Source of the DNA: an uncultured Butyricicoccus sp.
Lineage (GTDB): Bacteria; Bacillota; Clostridia; Oscillospirales; Butyricicoccaceae
Direction: 5' to 3'
Assembly: GCA_900557315.1 (NCBI GenBank)
Contig: USSI01000118.1
Coordinates: forward strand, 1 to 5,265
Length of the DNA stretch: 5,265 nucleotides
Positions within the stretch are counted from its first letter, which is position 1. The number at the start of each line of letters is the position of its first letter. The position numbers and the translations under genes were made by a program. Positions 1 through 5,265 of the stretch are shown here, piece after piece. A model generated the notes under the pieces. It was given only the letters and a program-made list of their open reading frames with translations, was not told the DNA's origin and searched no databases.

Positions 1-93
1 CTTGGCGTGGTTGATGGACTCAATGGTCTGGGGCATGATGCCGTCGTCCGCCGCCACCACCAGCACCGCGATGTCGGTCAGGTCCGCGCCGCG
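1..93 (-). other. IF-2 (infB)-like GTPase-domain fragment joined in frame to hemZ
   Basis: On the minus strand, bases 78-1 encode 26 residues starting [18 protein letters not shown] and continuing with IESINHAK. This is the highly conserved part of the translation initiation factor IF-2 G domain just after switch II. E. coli IF-2 has [18 protein letters not shown] at the same place, normally preceded by RARGA. HemZ has no such segment. The codons before it (bases 79-93, RGADL) would fit either protein, so the joint lies between about 79 and 96. The reading frame is kept across it. This is either an assembly chimera at a contig end, made through a short shared GC-rich word, or a real recombination joint. 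A functional HemZ-IF-2 fusion is very unlikely because the IF-2 piece lacks the P-loop and switch II that precede this segment. Confidence 0.9.
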
Positions 94-1182
94 CTTGATC
101 GTCAGCGTATGTACGGTGATATTCTCCGGCGCAAGGCCGATCAGCGTATCGACCGTGCGGGCGAAGCTCTCCGCCGTATCGCCGGCCAGTCCCGCAATCA
201 CATCCATATTGATTTCGTCAAAGCCTGCCTGCCGCGCCTCGTCATAGGCGCGCAGCACGTCTGCCGCCGCGTGCCGCCGGCCGATCGCGGCAAGCACCGC
301 GTCCTCCATGGACTGCGGGTTGATGCTCACCCGGCCCACGCCCGCCGCACGGAGCACGTGCAGCTTGCCCGGCGTGATCGTGTCCGGACGTCCCGCTTCC
401 ACAGTATATTCACGAAGACGCGAAAAATCAAAGTTTTGTTCCAGCGTGTCCAGCAGGCGGCCCAGCTGCTGCTCATCCAGCGTCGTCGGCGTACCGCCGC
501 CGATGTATACACTCTGCACCCGCTTGCCCGCCTCGCGCACAAGCGCGGCGGTTTCCGCAATCTCGCGGCACAGAGTGTCCAGATACGGCTCGATCAGGTG
601 TCCGGACTGCGCAGTCGTGGACGACACGAACGAACAGTAATAGCACCGCGACGGGCAGAACGGGATGCCGACGTAAAGCGAAATATCGTCCGGGCCGATC
701 TCCTGGTCCAGTTCCATCGCGGTCGCTGCCGCGCGGATGGTCAGCGCGGTGCGTTCGGGCGACACATAAAAATGCCCGCGCAGGTATTCCGCCGCCTCGC
801 CGCGGCTCATGCCGCGCTCGATCAGCCCACGCGCCAGTTTTGCGGGCCGCACCCCTGTCAGGCTGCCCCACACGGGCGGCTGCGCAAGCGACGGCGCAAC
901 CGCGTCGTACACGGTCATCTTCACCAGTTCGGTGACCGCGCGCTTGTAATCGAGCGGCGCCAGCCCTGCAACCGGTGCGCGCCGCTCGCTCTGGCGCGTC
1001 ACGCCGTCGATGCAGGCGAAGGCCTGCCCAACCGCTTCGCCATCCTGCTCAGAAAGCAGGCTGCGGCACCAGTCGCCCTCTCCCGGCGCGTCCGCGCGCG
1101 CGAGCGTCACCGTGGGCAGCAGATGGAACAGCATTTCCTCGACCGCGTGTTTCAGTTCATGCCCTTCCAGCGTGTAAATCAT
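1..1182 (-). CDS. hemZ: HemZ-type radical SAM protein (coproporphyrinogen III oxidase-like), partial, with foreign 3' end
   Basis: The frame is open for 394 codons and runs off the window edge without a stop; the family is usually close to 500 residues. Seen: an N-terminal HemZ-specific region with [10 protein letters not shown] (residues 107-116), then the radical SAM core opening with [14 protein letters not shown], whose Cys176, Cys180 and Cys183 form the CX3CX2C site for the 4Fe-4S cluster. YIGGGTPT (226-233), [10 protein letters not shown] (261-270) and SINPQSM (286-292) follow in HemN/HemZ order. Known: the family is linked to oxygen-independent oxidation of coproporphyrinogen III in haem synthesis, although many HemZ proteins are unproven in that role and could be other radical SAM enzymes. 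The ATG lies inside the last codons of the upstream hydrolase gene (ATGA overlap) with only a weak GGG ahead of it, so translation is probably coupled. Recognisable HemZ sequence ends near residue 363 (IKR); from about residue 369 the protein is IF-2-like (see separate entry). Confidence 0.9.
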   Translation of the reverse strand, partial: MIYTLEGHELKHAVEEMLFHLLPTVTLARADAPGEGDWCRSLLSEQDGEAVGQAFACIDGVTRQSERRAPVAGLAPLDYKRAVTELVKMTVYDAVAPSLAQPPVWGSLTGVRPAKLARGLIERGMSRGEAAEYLRGHFYVSPERTALTIRAAATAMELDQEIGPDDISLYVGIPFCPSRCYYCSFVSSTTAQSGHLIEPYLDTLCREIAETAALVREAGKRVQSVYIGGGTPTTLDEQQLGRLLDTLEQNFDFSRLREYTVEAGRPDTITPGKLHVLRAAGVGRVSINPQSMEDAVLAAIGRRHAAADVLRAYDEARQAGFDEINMDVIAGLAGDTAESFARTVDTLIGLAPENITVHTLTIKRGADLTDIAVLVVAADDGIMPQTIESINHAK

Positions 1183-1814
1183 CGTTTCCCAACCGCCTGC
1201 AGCATATACGGGTTCACCGCGCGCTCTTCGGACAAGGTGGAAATCCCCTCGTGCCCGGGCAGCACCTTGAAGTCACCCTCCAGATCGTGCAGGCGCTTCA
1301 GCGACTGCAGCATCTTTCCAAAATCGCCGCCCGTCAGGTCGCAGCGGCCGCACTCGTGGCGGAACAGCGTATCGCCCGTAAACAGGCAGTCGCCGATCCG
1401 GATCACAGACGAACCGGGGGTGTGTCCCGGGGTGTTCATATAGGTCGCGGTCAGCCCGCCGAAGGTAATCTGCGTGCCCTCTTTCGCCACGATGTCCGGC
1501 GTATCCTCCACATAGCTGCGCGCCATGCCGCCGAAATCCTCCATATTCTCATACTTGAGCAGCCACAGGTCGCCCTCGGGCACAACATACTGCGCGCCGG
1601 TAGCCTCCAGCACCCCGTGCGCCGCAAGCAGATGGTCAAAATGCGCATGGGTCAGCATCACATACTTGACCGTCAGCTTTTCCTGCTCCACTGCTTTCAG
1701 GATCGAGCGGGCATTGTCGCCCGGGTCGATCACCGCGGCCTCGCGGGTGTTTTCATCGTATACGATATAGCAATTCGTGGCGATCATACCCACGCAAAGC
1801 TGCATGATTTTCAT
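1179..1814 (-). CDS. MBL-fold metallo-hydrolase, glyoxalase II-like
   Basis: A 211-residue cytoplasmic protein with no signal peptide or membrane segment. Seen: the metallo-beta-lactamase metal ligands in order, THAHFDH (His56, His58, Asp60, His61), TPGHTPG (His131), FTGDTLF (Asp148) and LPGHEG (His188), which together form a dinuclear metal site. Its length and the GRCDLTGGD stretch match the short YcbL/GloB-like group, known for hydrolysing thioesters such as S-lactoylglutathione; the substrate here is unknown. The start chosen is ATG at 1814, because AAAGGAG (1823-1829) lies 8 nt before it. The frame stays open upstream to 1859, but that part overlaps the end of dtd and has no homology to the family. 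It starts 17 nt after dtd and overlaps hemZ by 4 nt, so the three are surely co-transcribed. This trio is a recurrent Clostridia gene order. Confidence 0.93.
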   Translation of the reverse strand: MKIMQLCVGMIATNCYIVYDENTREAAVIDPGDNARSILKAVEQEKLTVKYVMLTHAHFDHLLAAHGVLEATGAQYVVPEGDLWLLKYENMEDFGGMARSYVEDTPDIVAKEGTQITFGGLTATYMNTPGHTPGSSVIRIGDCLFTGDTLFRHECGRCDLTGGDFGKMLQSLKRLHDLEGDFKVLPGHEGISTLSEERAVNPYMLQAVGKR

Positions 1815-1831
1815 GTTATGTTCTCCTTTCC

Positions 1832-2281
1832 TCACCGCATCTGCGCGGTGTCCATCCACAATGTGACCGGCCCGTCATTGAGCAGGTCAACTTTCATATC
1901 CGCACCGAACTCGCCGGTCTCGACCGGCAGGCCGCTCTCGCGGCAGCGCGCGATAAACGCCTCATACAGCGGGACTGCGGTCTCCGGGCGCGCGGCGGCG
2001 GTAAAGCTCGGCCGGTTGCCCTTTTTGCAGTCCCCGTACAGCGTAAACTGCGACACCACAAGGATGCCGCCGCCCACATCCGCGAGCGAGCGGTTCATCT
2101 TGTCGTTTTCGTCCGTGAATACCCGCAGTTTAACCGTTTTATCGGCAAGATAAACCGCATCCTCTGCGGTATCCCCGTCCGTAATGCCGAGCAGCACCAG
2201 AAAGCCCTGCCCGATTTTCCCGCGCACCGCGCCGTCGATCGTCACCGACGCGCGCAAAACGCGCTGAATGAGTGCCCTCAT
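1832..2281 (-). CDS. dtd: D-aminoacyl-tRNA deacylase (D-Tyr-tRNA deacylase)
   Basis: A complete 149-residue protein, the normal length for the family. Seen: the N-terminal MRALIQRV and ASVTIDG stretch, the catalytic SQFTL motif (residues 77-81) followed by KKGNRPSF, and the C-terminal NDGPVT motif (135-140) whose Gly-Pro dipeptide forms the chirality gate across the dimer. Known: the enzyme hydrolyses D-amino acids (and glycine mischarged on tRNA-Ala) from tRNA, recycling the tRNA and keeping D-residues out of proteins. ATG at 2281 is preceded by GGAG (2290-2293) with an 8-nt spacer. It is the first gene of the dtd-MBL-hemZ run. In many Firmicutes dtd follows relA, but here an intergenic repeat and unrelated genes lie upstream. 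No convincing promoter is visible in the roughly 50 bases between the repeat and the gene. Confidence 0.97.
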   Translation of the reverse strand: MRALIQRVLRASVTIDGAVRGKIGQGFLVLLGITDGDTAEDAVYLADKTVKLRVFTDENDKMNRSLADVGGGILVVSQFTLYGDCKKGNRPSFTAAARPETAVPLYEAFIARCRESGLPVETGEFGADMKVDLLNDGPVTLWMDTAQMR

Positions 2282-2332
2282 CGTTTTGTCTCCATTCCTC
2301 TGCTCTCATTGCACATCCTGTGCGTGGCTTGT

Positions 2333-2490
2333 AACAGAAAAATGCCGCAAAGCGGCATTTTCATCAAAAGTCCAGCTTTGCCGGACTTTTGATACCTTGG
2401 ACCCATCCGCCTTGGGCGGCGTCCAGGGGTATCAAAATCCGGTTTCTCCGGAACCGGATTTTGTATATAGGGGGAATCGGATTCCCCTAT
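2333..2490. repeat. Structured intergenic repeat, copy 1 (five hairpins, complete)
   Basis: Plus-strand order: H1, 10-bp stem 2339-2348/2352-2361, loop AAA. H2, 11-bp stem 2363-2373/2383-2393. H3, a compound stem 2392-2396/2428-2432 and 2398-2402/2421-2425, capped by CCGCC-TTG-GGCGG (2407-2419). H4, 12-bp stem 2433-2444/2452-2463 with loop TCTCCGG. H5, GGGGAAT-CGG-ATTCCCC (2471-2487), extended by ATA/TAT with one bulged G. Nearly every base is paired. The same five hairpins recur at 5110-5265. Read on the minus strand, the element begins 7 nt after the stop codon of the 346-residue protein gene and ends with a T-run, so it would be transcribed as the 3' end of that mRNA. I do not recognise it as a named RNA family; a dispersed structured repeat or MITE-like element is the other reading. 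Confidence 0.85.
2337..2361 (-). terminator. Terminator-like hairpin H1 at the end of the peptidase operon
   Basis: On the minus strand the stem ATGCCGC-TTT-GCGGCAT is followed directly by TTTTTC, the form of a Rho-independent terminator. It lies about 135-160 nt past the stop codon of the 346-residue protein gene and about 55 nt before dtd, so it would separate the two transcription units. The plus strand also ends the stem in TTTT, but no plus-strand gene needs it. It is an integral part of the repeat; the equivalent hairpin in copy 2 has a weaker T-tract (TTTTCTGTTTTC). Confidence 0.65.
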
Positions 2491-2497
2491 AGCCAAT

Positions 2498-3538
2498 TTA
2501 TAAACGGATGAGTCCGTACTTTTGTTCCAAATAGTGCAGCACATCCTCCGGCTGCTCCCAGGTACCGTCGTACAGCGCAAGGCCGGGATACACCCGCAGC
2601 CCCTGCTCGAGCAGGTCGGCCGATTCCGCGCACAGGCACACCGGGCGCGAAATCATATACCGGAATTCCTCCAGCTTGATGACATCGTCCTCGGTTTCGA
2701 GCAGGATTTTGAGCGCGCCTGCGTCGTCCTCCGCCTCGATGAGCGCTTCCTCGAGCCGCGGGCCGCACTCGATCTCATCCGAGATGTCGATCGTCGGGTC
2801 GATGAAATGCGGGTTTTTGCCATCCGGCGCGAGGATGAAATCATCATGGTCGCGCGGCACGACTTCGCCGCCCTGATGGGCCTCCACCGCCTCCAGCAGG
2901 CGCGCCGCGTCGTCGTGTTCCGCCGGCAGGAACAGCTCGACATTGTACAATCTGGTTTGCGCGCGCAGCCAGGCTGAATGCACGCACACGCCGAGCGACA
3001 GCCGAGCATACGGCGCGGCCATATCGAGCGCTTCGGTGATGGCTTCCGGGTCGTGCGCGGTCAGGATGACCGTCGTCACGCCGATGCGCTGCAGCACGCC
3101 GACCGCCGCACGCACATCCGTACCGTCCGCCATGCGCCCTTCATCTTCCTCGATCGCGATTTCCGCGATCACCGTCCGGCCGGACAGGTCGCCCAGCGCG
3201 AGCACTGCGGCACGCAGTGCCGCGAAGGTCTGTGCGCCGCGCAGGTAGTAAAACGCCGCGTCTTCATGCAGCAACGGGCGGAACGCCTGTTTGCACAGGC
3301 CGATGTAAAACATGGTGACCGGGCGCTCGCAGTCCTCTTCGTCCGGAACGGGCGGGCAGTCGAGCGCCAGGCCGACCGGAAGCGGGTCGAGTTCCTGCGC
3401 CCACGCCGCACAGGCCGCGCCGTCCGGCGCAATCGCACCGGCAAAGCGCTCGGGCGACCGCCGGTACAGCGGCAGGGCCGCCGGTTCGGTCAGGAATATC
3501 TGCGGCAAATGGTCAAGCTGACATAACGGAATGTCCAA
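2498..3538 (-). CDS. Degenerate homocysteine S-methyltransferase-like protein (MetH N-terminal relative), function unknown
   Basis: A 346-residue soluble, acidic protein with no signal peptide or membrane segment. Residues about 94-185 read like the second half of a homocysteine-binding TIM barrel: an AALRAAVLAL helix, then TVIAEIAIEEDEGRMADGTD (122-141, like the F-VSMTFDENGR-L-TGTD strand of MetH-type enzymes), AAVGVLQRIGVTTVIL, and DPEAITEALDMAAPYARLSLGV. The tail (244-346: FIDPTIDISDEIECGPRLEE, RPVCLC, LEQGLRVYPGLALYDG) resembles the segment after that domain in Clostridia MetH-like proteins. However, the zinc ligands are missing: the usual LNCS is ILTAH here (159-162) and no GGCC motif follows. 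Catalysis of the usual methyl transfer is therefore unlikely, and a binding or regulatory role is possible. This is inference from remembered family patterns. It sits 33 nt after the peptidase gene and is probably co-transcribed. The start is TTG, chosen because of the ribosome binding site upstream. Confidence 0.6.
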   Translation of the reverse strand: MDIPLCQLDHLPQIFLTEPAALPLYRRSPERFAGAIAPDGAACAAWAQELDPLPVGLALDCPPVPDEEDCERPVTMFYIGLCKQAFRPLLHEDAAFYYLRGAQTFAALRAAVLALGDLSGRTVIAEIAIEEDEGRMADGTDVRAAVGVLQRIGVTTVILTAHDPEAITEALDMAAPYARLSLGVCVHSAWLRAQTRLYNVELFLPAEHDDAARLLEAVEAHQGGEVVPRDHDDFILAPDGKNPHFIDPTIDISDEIECGPRLEEALIEAEDDAGALKILLETEDDVIKLEEFRYMISRPVCLCAESADLLEQGLRVYPGLALYDGTWEQPEDVLHYLEQKYGLIRL

Positions 3539-3547
3539 AGTCGTTCT

Positions 3548-3553
3548 CTCCTC
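3548..3553 (-). promoter_or_regulatory. Ribosome binding site that fixes a TTG start
   Basis: The minus strand reads AAGAGGAGAGAACGACT and then TTG GAC ATT. GAGGAG lies 9 nt before the TTG at 3538, and no ATG or GTG start with a comparable site is near. The first ATG inside the frame is residue 76, far into the protein, so TTG is the best-supported start. Confidence 0.8.
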
Positions 3554-3571
3554 TTAAAAGGACGGTGTGAA

Positions 3572-5053
3572 TCAGTTTTCCTTCCAGCTGCCGTCCGGCA
3601 GCGCGGTATATCGCTGCGGCTCATCCGCCGCCAGCAGGCAGAGGTCCAGCGCGGTCTGCAGCTGGTCGTCCAGCACGCAGGTCTCGCCGTCCAGCGCCCG
3701 GACGGCGTCATCCAGCGCCTGCAGCAGCGCGGGCGCCGCGCTGAGCGCCGGCTCCAGGCCGTAGCTCTCGCCAAACGCCGTGACCGCGTCCAGCACATCG
3801 CCGTCAAAGGTATCGGTCGCGGTGTCGATCAGGCCGAACAGCGCCAGCCGCTCGGTCATGGCATACACATTGTCCGACTGCTCGCCGAAGCGCAGCGCCG
3901 TCTCCGTGTCCAGCGGCGTCAGGCCGGCCGCATCGACCGTTACCTGCCGGTTGCTGACCGGCACATCAGGCGACAGCCCCACGCCTTCGTAGCCGCCCTG
4001 CACAGGCAGCTGCAGTTCCAGCGTGGTGATGACCAGCCGGTCGCCGTTAATCAGCTGGATGTGGTACTGGCCCTGGCCCTTGCCGTAGGTCGTCTCACCC
4101 AGCAGGACAGCAGTCCCGGTGTCCCGCAGGCTGCCCGCAAGCAGTTCGGCCGCCGAGGCGGTCCCGCCGTCCACCAGCACAACAATCTTGTTCAGCGGCA
4201 GGCCGCCGCCCGTGGAAAAGGTCTGCTCAAGGCCGCCCATATCCTCGCGCCAGCGCACGCCGGCAAGGTAAACGCCCTCGTCCTCGGTCATGGCGTCCGC
4301 CATCTTGAGCGCGACATCAATCACGCCGCCGCCGTTGCCGCGCAGGTCAAGGATGACCGCGCGCGTATTTTTCTCGTCCAGGCCCTCCCATATCTCGAAG
4401 AAGGCCGCCCAGTCGTTTTCCGAACCCATCGCGCCGACCTTGATATATTCCACGCCGTCCGCAAGGGTCTGGTTGGAAACGTAAACCTGATTGACCTGAC
4501 GGCGCGTGCAGGTGAAGGTCAGCTCGCGCCCCTGGCGCTGCACGGTGACCTGAACCGCCGTGCCTTCCTCGCCGCGGAGCAGCTGCGCCACCTCGGTTGT
4601 ATTCATCTGCGTGGTGTCCGTGCCGTCCACCGCGATGATCCGGTCGCCGGCCTGCAGCCCGGCTTCCTCCGCCGAGGAATACCGCATGACTTCGGCGATC
4701 TGCACGCCGCCCGAAGCCTGCTGCATGCTCACGCCGATGCCGACAAAGCCCTCGAGTGTGGAAAAGCCCTGCGAATACTCCTCGCTTGACAGGTACATGG
4801 AGTGCGTGTCAAGCAGGGAAAGGATGTCGTTTAAGACGTTGTACATCTCCTCCGGATGCTCCTGCAGATACTTGTTGATGTAGTTCTGCAGCACATACGG
4901 GTTGTCCTCGGCCTCGAGGCCGTAGGCCGAAATCAGCGCCCAGACGCTGTCAAACCAGGTTTCGTTCTGCCCGTCCGGCGTGACCGCGCCCGCGGGCACA
5001 ACCAGTGCCGCCGCCAGCGCCAGCGCCGCCAGCCGTTTCGCCAATTTTTTCAT
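3572..5053 (-). CDS. S41 family carboxy-terminal processing peptidase (CtpA-like), secreted
   Basis: A 493-residue protein. Seen: a signal peptide (MKKLAKRL, then an Ala/Leu-rich core, likely cut after AGA near residue 23; no lipobox). A helical region follows with LDTHSMYLS (81-89), matching the family's DPYSxYL motif, then a PDZ domain (about 100-183: FVGIGVSM, AGLQAGDRIIAVDG). The S41 core has LDLRGNGGG (236-243), the catalytic serine in GGTASAAE (Ser300) and the catalytic lysine in TYGKG (Lys325), with the 25-residue Ser-Lys spacing of the family. The C-terminal 100 residues (RLALFGLID, FDGDVLDAVTAFGESYGL) resemble a peptidoglycan-binding-like repeat. Known: such enzymes use a Ser/Lys dyad to trim or degrade extracytoplasmic proteins, with the PDZ domain binding the substrate's C terminus. 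The start is ATG at 5053, with GGAG (5061-5064) 7 nt ahead. A TTG eight codons upstream has no such site and would place WRFT before the signal peptide. The substrate is unknown. Confidence 0.95.
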   Translation of the reverse strand: MKKLAKRLAALALAAALVVPAGAVTPDGQNETWFDSVWALISAYGLEAEDNPYVLQNYINKYLQEHPEEMYNVLNDILSLLDTHSMYLSSEEYSQGFSTLEGFVGIGVSMQQASGGVQIAEVMRYSSAEEAGLQAGDRIIAVDGTDTTQMNTTEVAQLLRGEEGTAVQVTVQRQGRELTFTCTRRQVNQVYVSNQTLADGVEYIKVGAMGSENDWAAFFEIWEGLDEKNTRAVILDLRGNGGGVIDVALKMADAMTEDEGVYLAGVRWREDMGGLEQTFSTGGGLPLNKIVVLVDGGTASAAELLAGSLRDTGTAVLLGETTYGKGQGQYHIQLINGDRLVITTLELQLPVQGGYEGVGLSPDVPVSNRQVTVDAAGLTPLDTETALRFGEQSDNVYAMTERLALFGLIDTATDTFDGDVLDAVTAFGESYGLEPALSAAPALLQALDDAVRALDGETCVLDDQLQTALDLCLLAADEPQRYTALPDGSWKEN

Positions 5054-5089
5054 GGTAAATCTCCATCCCGGGAACAAAAAACAAGCCTT

Positions 5090-5104
5090 GCGCGCCCCGC
5101 GCGC
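5090..5104 (-). terminator. GC-only hairpin with distal T-tract ahead of the peptidase gene
   Basis: GCGCGC-CCC-GCGCGC is a perfect 6-bp inverted repeat. On the minus strand it is followed after about 8 nt (AAGGCTTG) by six Ts. The T-run is too far from the stem for a standard intrinsic terminator, so this may instead be a leader hairpin, or chance in GC-rich DNA. It lies about 37 nt upstream of the peptidase start codon. No clear -10/-35 pair is visible between repeat copy 2 and the gene. Confidence 0.3.
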
Positions 5105-5109
5105 ATGAA

Positions 5110-5265
5110 AACAGAAAATTCCTGTATAACAGGAATTTTCATCAAAAGTCAGGACACGTGCCTGACTTTTGATACCCCGACCCAGCCGCCTTGGGCGGCG
5201 TCATTGGGGTATCGAAAACAAGTTTCTCTGGAACTTGTTTTCGCATATAGGGGACTCCTGAAGTC
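5110..5265. repeat. Structured intergenic repeat, copy 2 (five hairpins, cut by the window edge)
   Basis: Same orientation and order as copy 1. H1, 12-bp stem 5114-5125/5129-5140, loop ATA. H2, 13-bp stem 5141-5153/5161-5173, loop ACACGTG. H3, ATACCCC 5172-5178 with GGGGTAT 5206-5212, GAC/GTC (5179-5181/5200-5202) and cap GCCGCC-TTG-GGCGGC (5185-5199). H4, 12-bp stem 5213-5224/5232-5243, loop TCTCTGG. H5, left arm GGGGACT (5250-5256), of whose right arm only AGTC (5262-5265) is inside the window. Shared with copy 1: the entry word AACAGAAAA, TTTTCATCAAAAGTC, GACTTTTGATACC, CGCCTTGGGCGGCGTC, the H4 loop and ATATAGGGG. Stem interiors differ but stay paired. Read on the minus strand it lies upstream of the peptidase gene, and probably at the 3' end of a further gene beyond the window. 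Confidence 0.85.

Noticed and set aside
1..93. Bifunctional HemZ-IF-2 enzyme
   Set aside because: The IF-2 part lacks the P-loop and switch II that precede it in the real factor, and the HemZ part is cut before its normal C-terminal region, so a functional fusion is implausible.
7..1443. Long plus-strand open frame of 478 codons, with others at 975-2153, 2978-3526 and 4061-4789
   Set aside because: They lie antisense to well-recognised genes, are rich in Arg/Ala/His as expected for the opposite strand of GC-rich coding sequence, show no domain motifs and cross gene borders.
1815..1859. Extended N terminus of the MBL hydrolase starting at 1859
   Set aside because: It overlaps the end of dtd, has no family resemblance, and the ATG at 1814 has a strong AAAGGAG site at the right distance.
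2311..2323. GCACA-TCC-TGTGC inverted repeat upstream of dtd as an operator
   Set aside because: A 5-bp stem is easily found by chance and no promoter elements flank it.
2333..2490. CRISPR array or transposon end
   Set aside because: There are no short evenly spaced identical repeats, no transposase and no matching terminal inverted repeats across the element; each hairpin is a different local palindrome.
2333..2490. Metabolite riboswitch or T-box leader controlling dtd
   Set aside because: I recognise no known aptamer core or T-box sequence, and the same element also lies ahead of an unrelated peptidase gene. An undescribed regulatory role is not excluded.
5054..5077. TTG start at 5077 for the S41 peptidase
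   Set aside because: It has no good ribosome binding site, whereas the ATG at 5053 has GGAG 7 nt ahead and gives a classical signal peptide starting MKKLAKRL.

Overview
This 5,265-base window is GC-rich and carries genes on the minus strand only. The protein families, the strong AGGAG-type ribosome binding sites, the use of a TTG start and the gene order dtd / metallo-hydrolase / hemZ all suggest a high-GC Clostridia genome, most likely an Oscillospirales gut-type bacterium. The genus cannot be fixed from the sequence.

In the direction of transcription (right to left) the layout is: a partial structured intergenic repeat (5110-5265, copy 2); a secreted S41 carboxy-terminal processing peptidase (5053-3572); after a 33-nt gap, a 346-residue protein that looks like a degenerate homocysteine S-methyltransferase relative starting at TTG (3538-2498); a complete structured intergenic repeat that begins 7 nt past its stop codon and ends in a terminator-like hairpin (2490-2333, copy 1); then a tight three-gene run of dtd, D-aminoacyl-tRNA deacylase (2281-1832), an MBL-fold hydrolase (1814-1179) and hemZ (1182 to the window edge). 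Spacing in this run is 17 nt, then a 4-nt ATGA overlap. The dtd-MBL-hemZ run is housekeeping: quality control of mischarged tRNA, a glyoxalase-II-like hydrolase and a radical-SAM enzyme of the HemN/HemZ group.

Two things stand out. First, the two intergenic repeats share the same five-hairpin architecture. Their loops and some linkers are conserved while the stem sequences differ by compensatory base-pair changes (at least nine by eye), which is the signature of selection on an RNA (or cruciform) fold rather than on sequence. I cannot match it to a named RNA family. Second, the hemZ reading frame runs without a stop into 26 codons that are unmistakably the GTPase domain of translation initiation factor IF-2. 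The switch falls at a short stretch both families could encode. This is most likely a chimeric contig end or a recombination joint, not a real fusion enzyme, so about the first 90 bases should not be trusted as hemZ.

Long plus-strand open frames over these genes are antisense shadows of GC-rich coding sequence and are not annotated.
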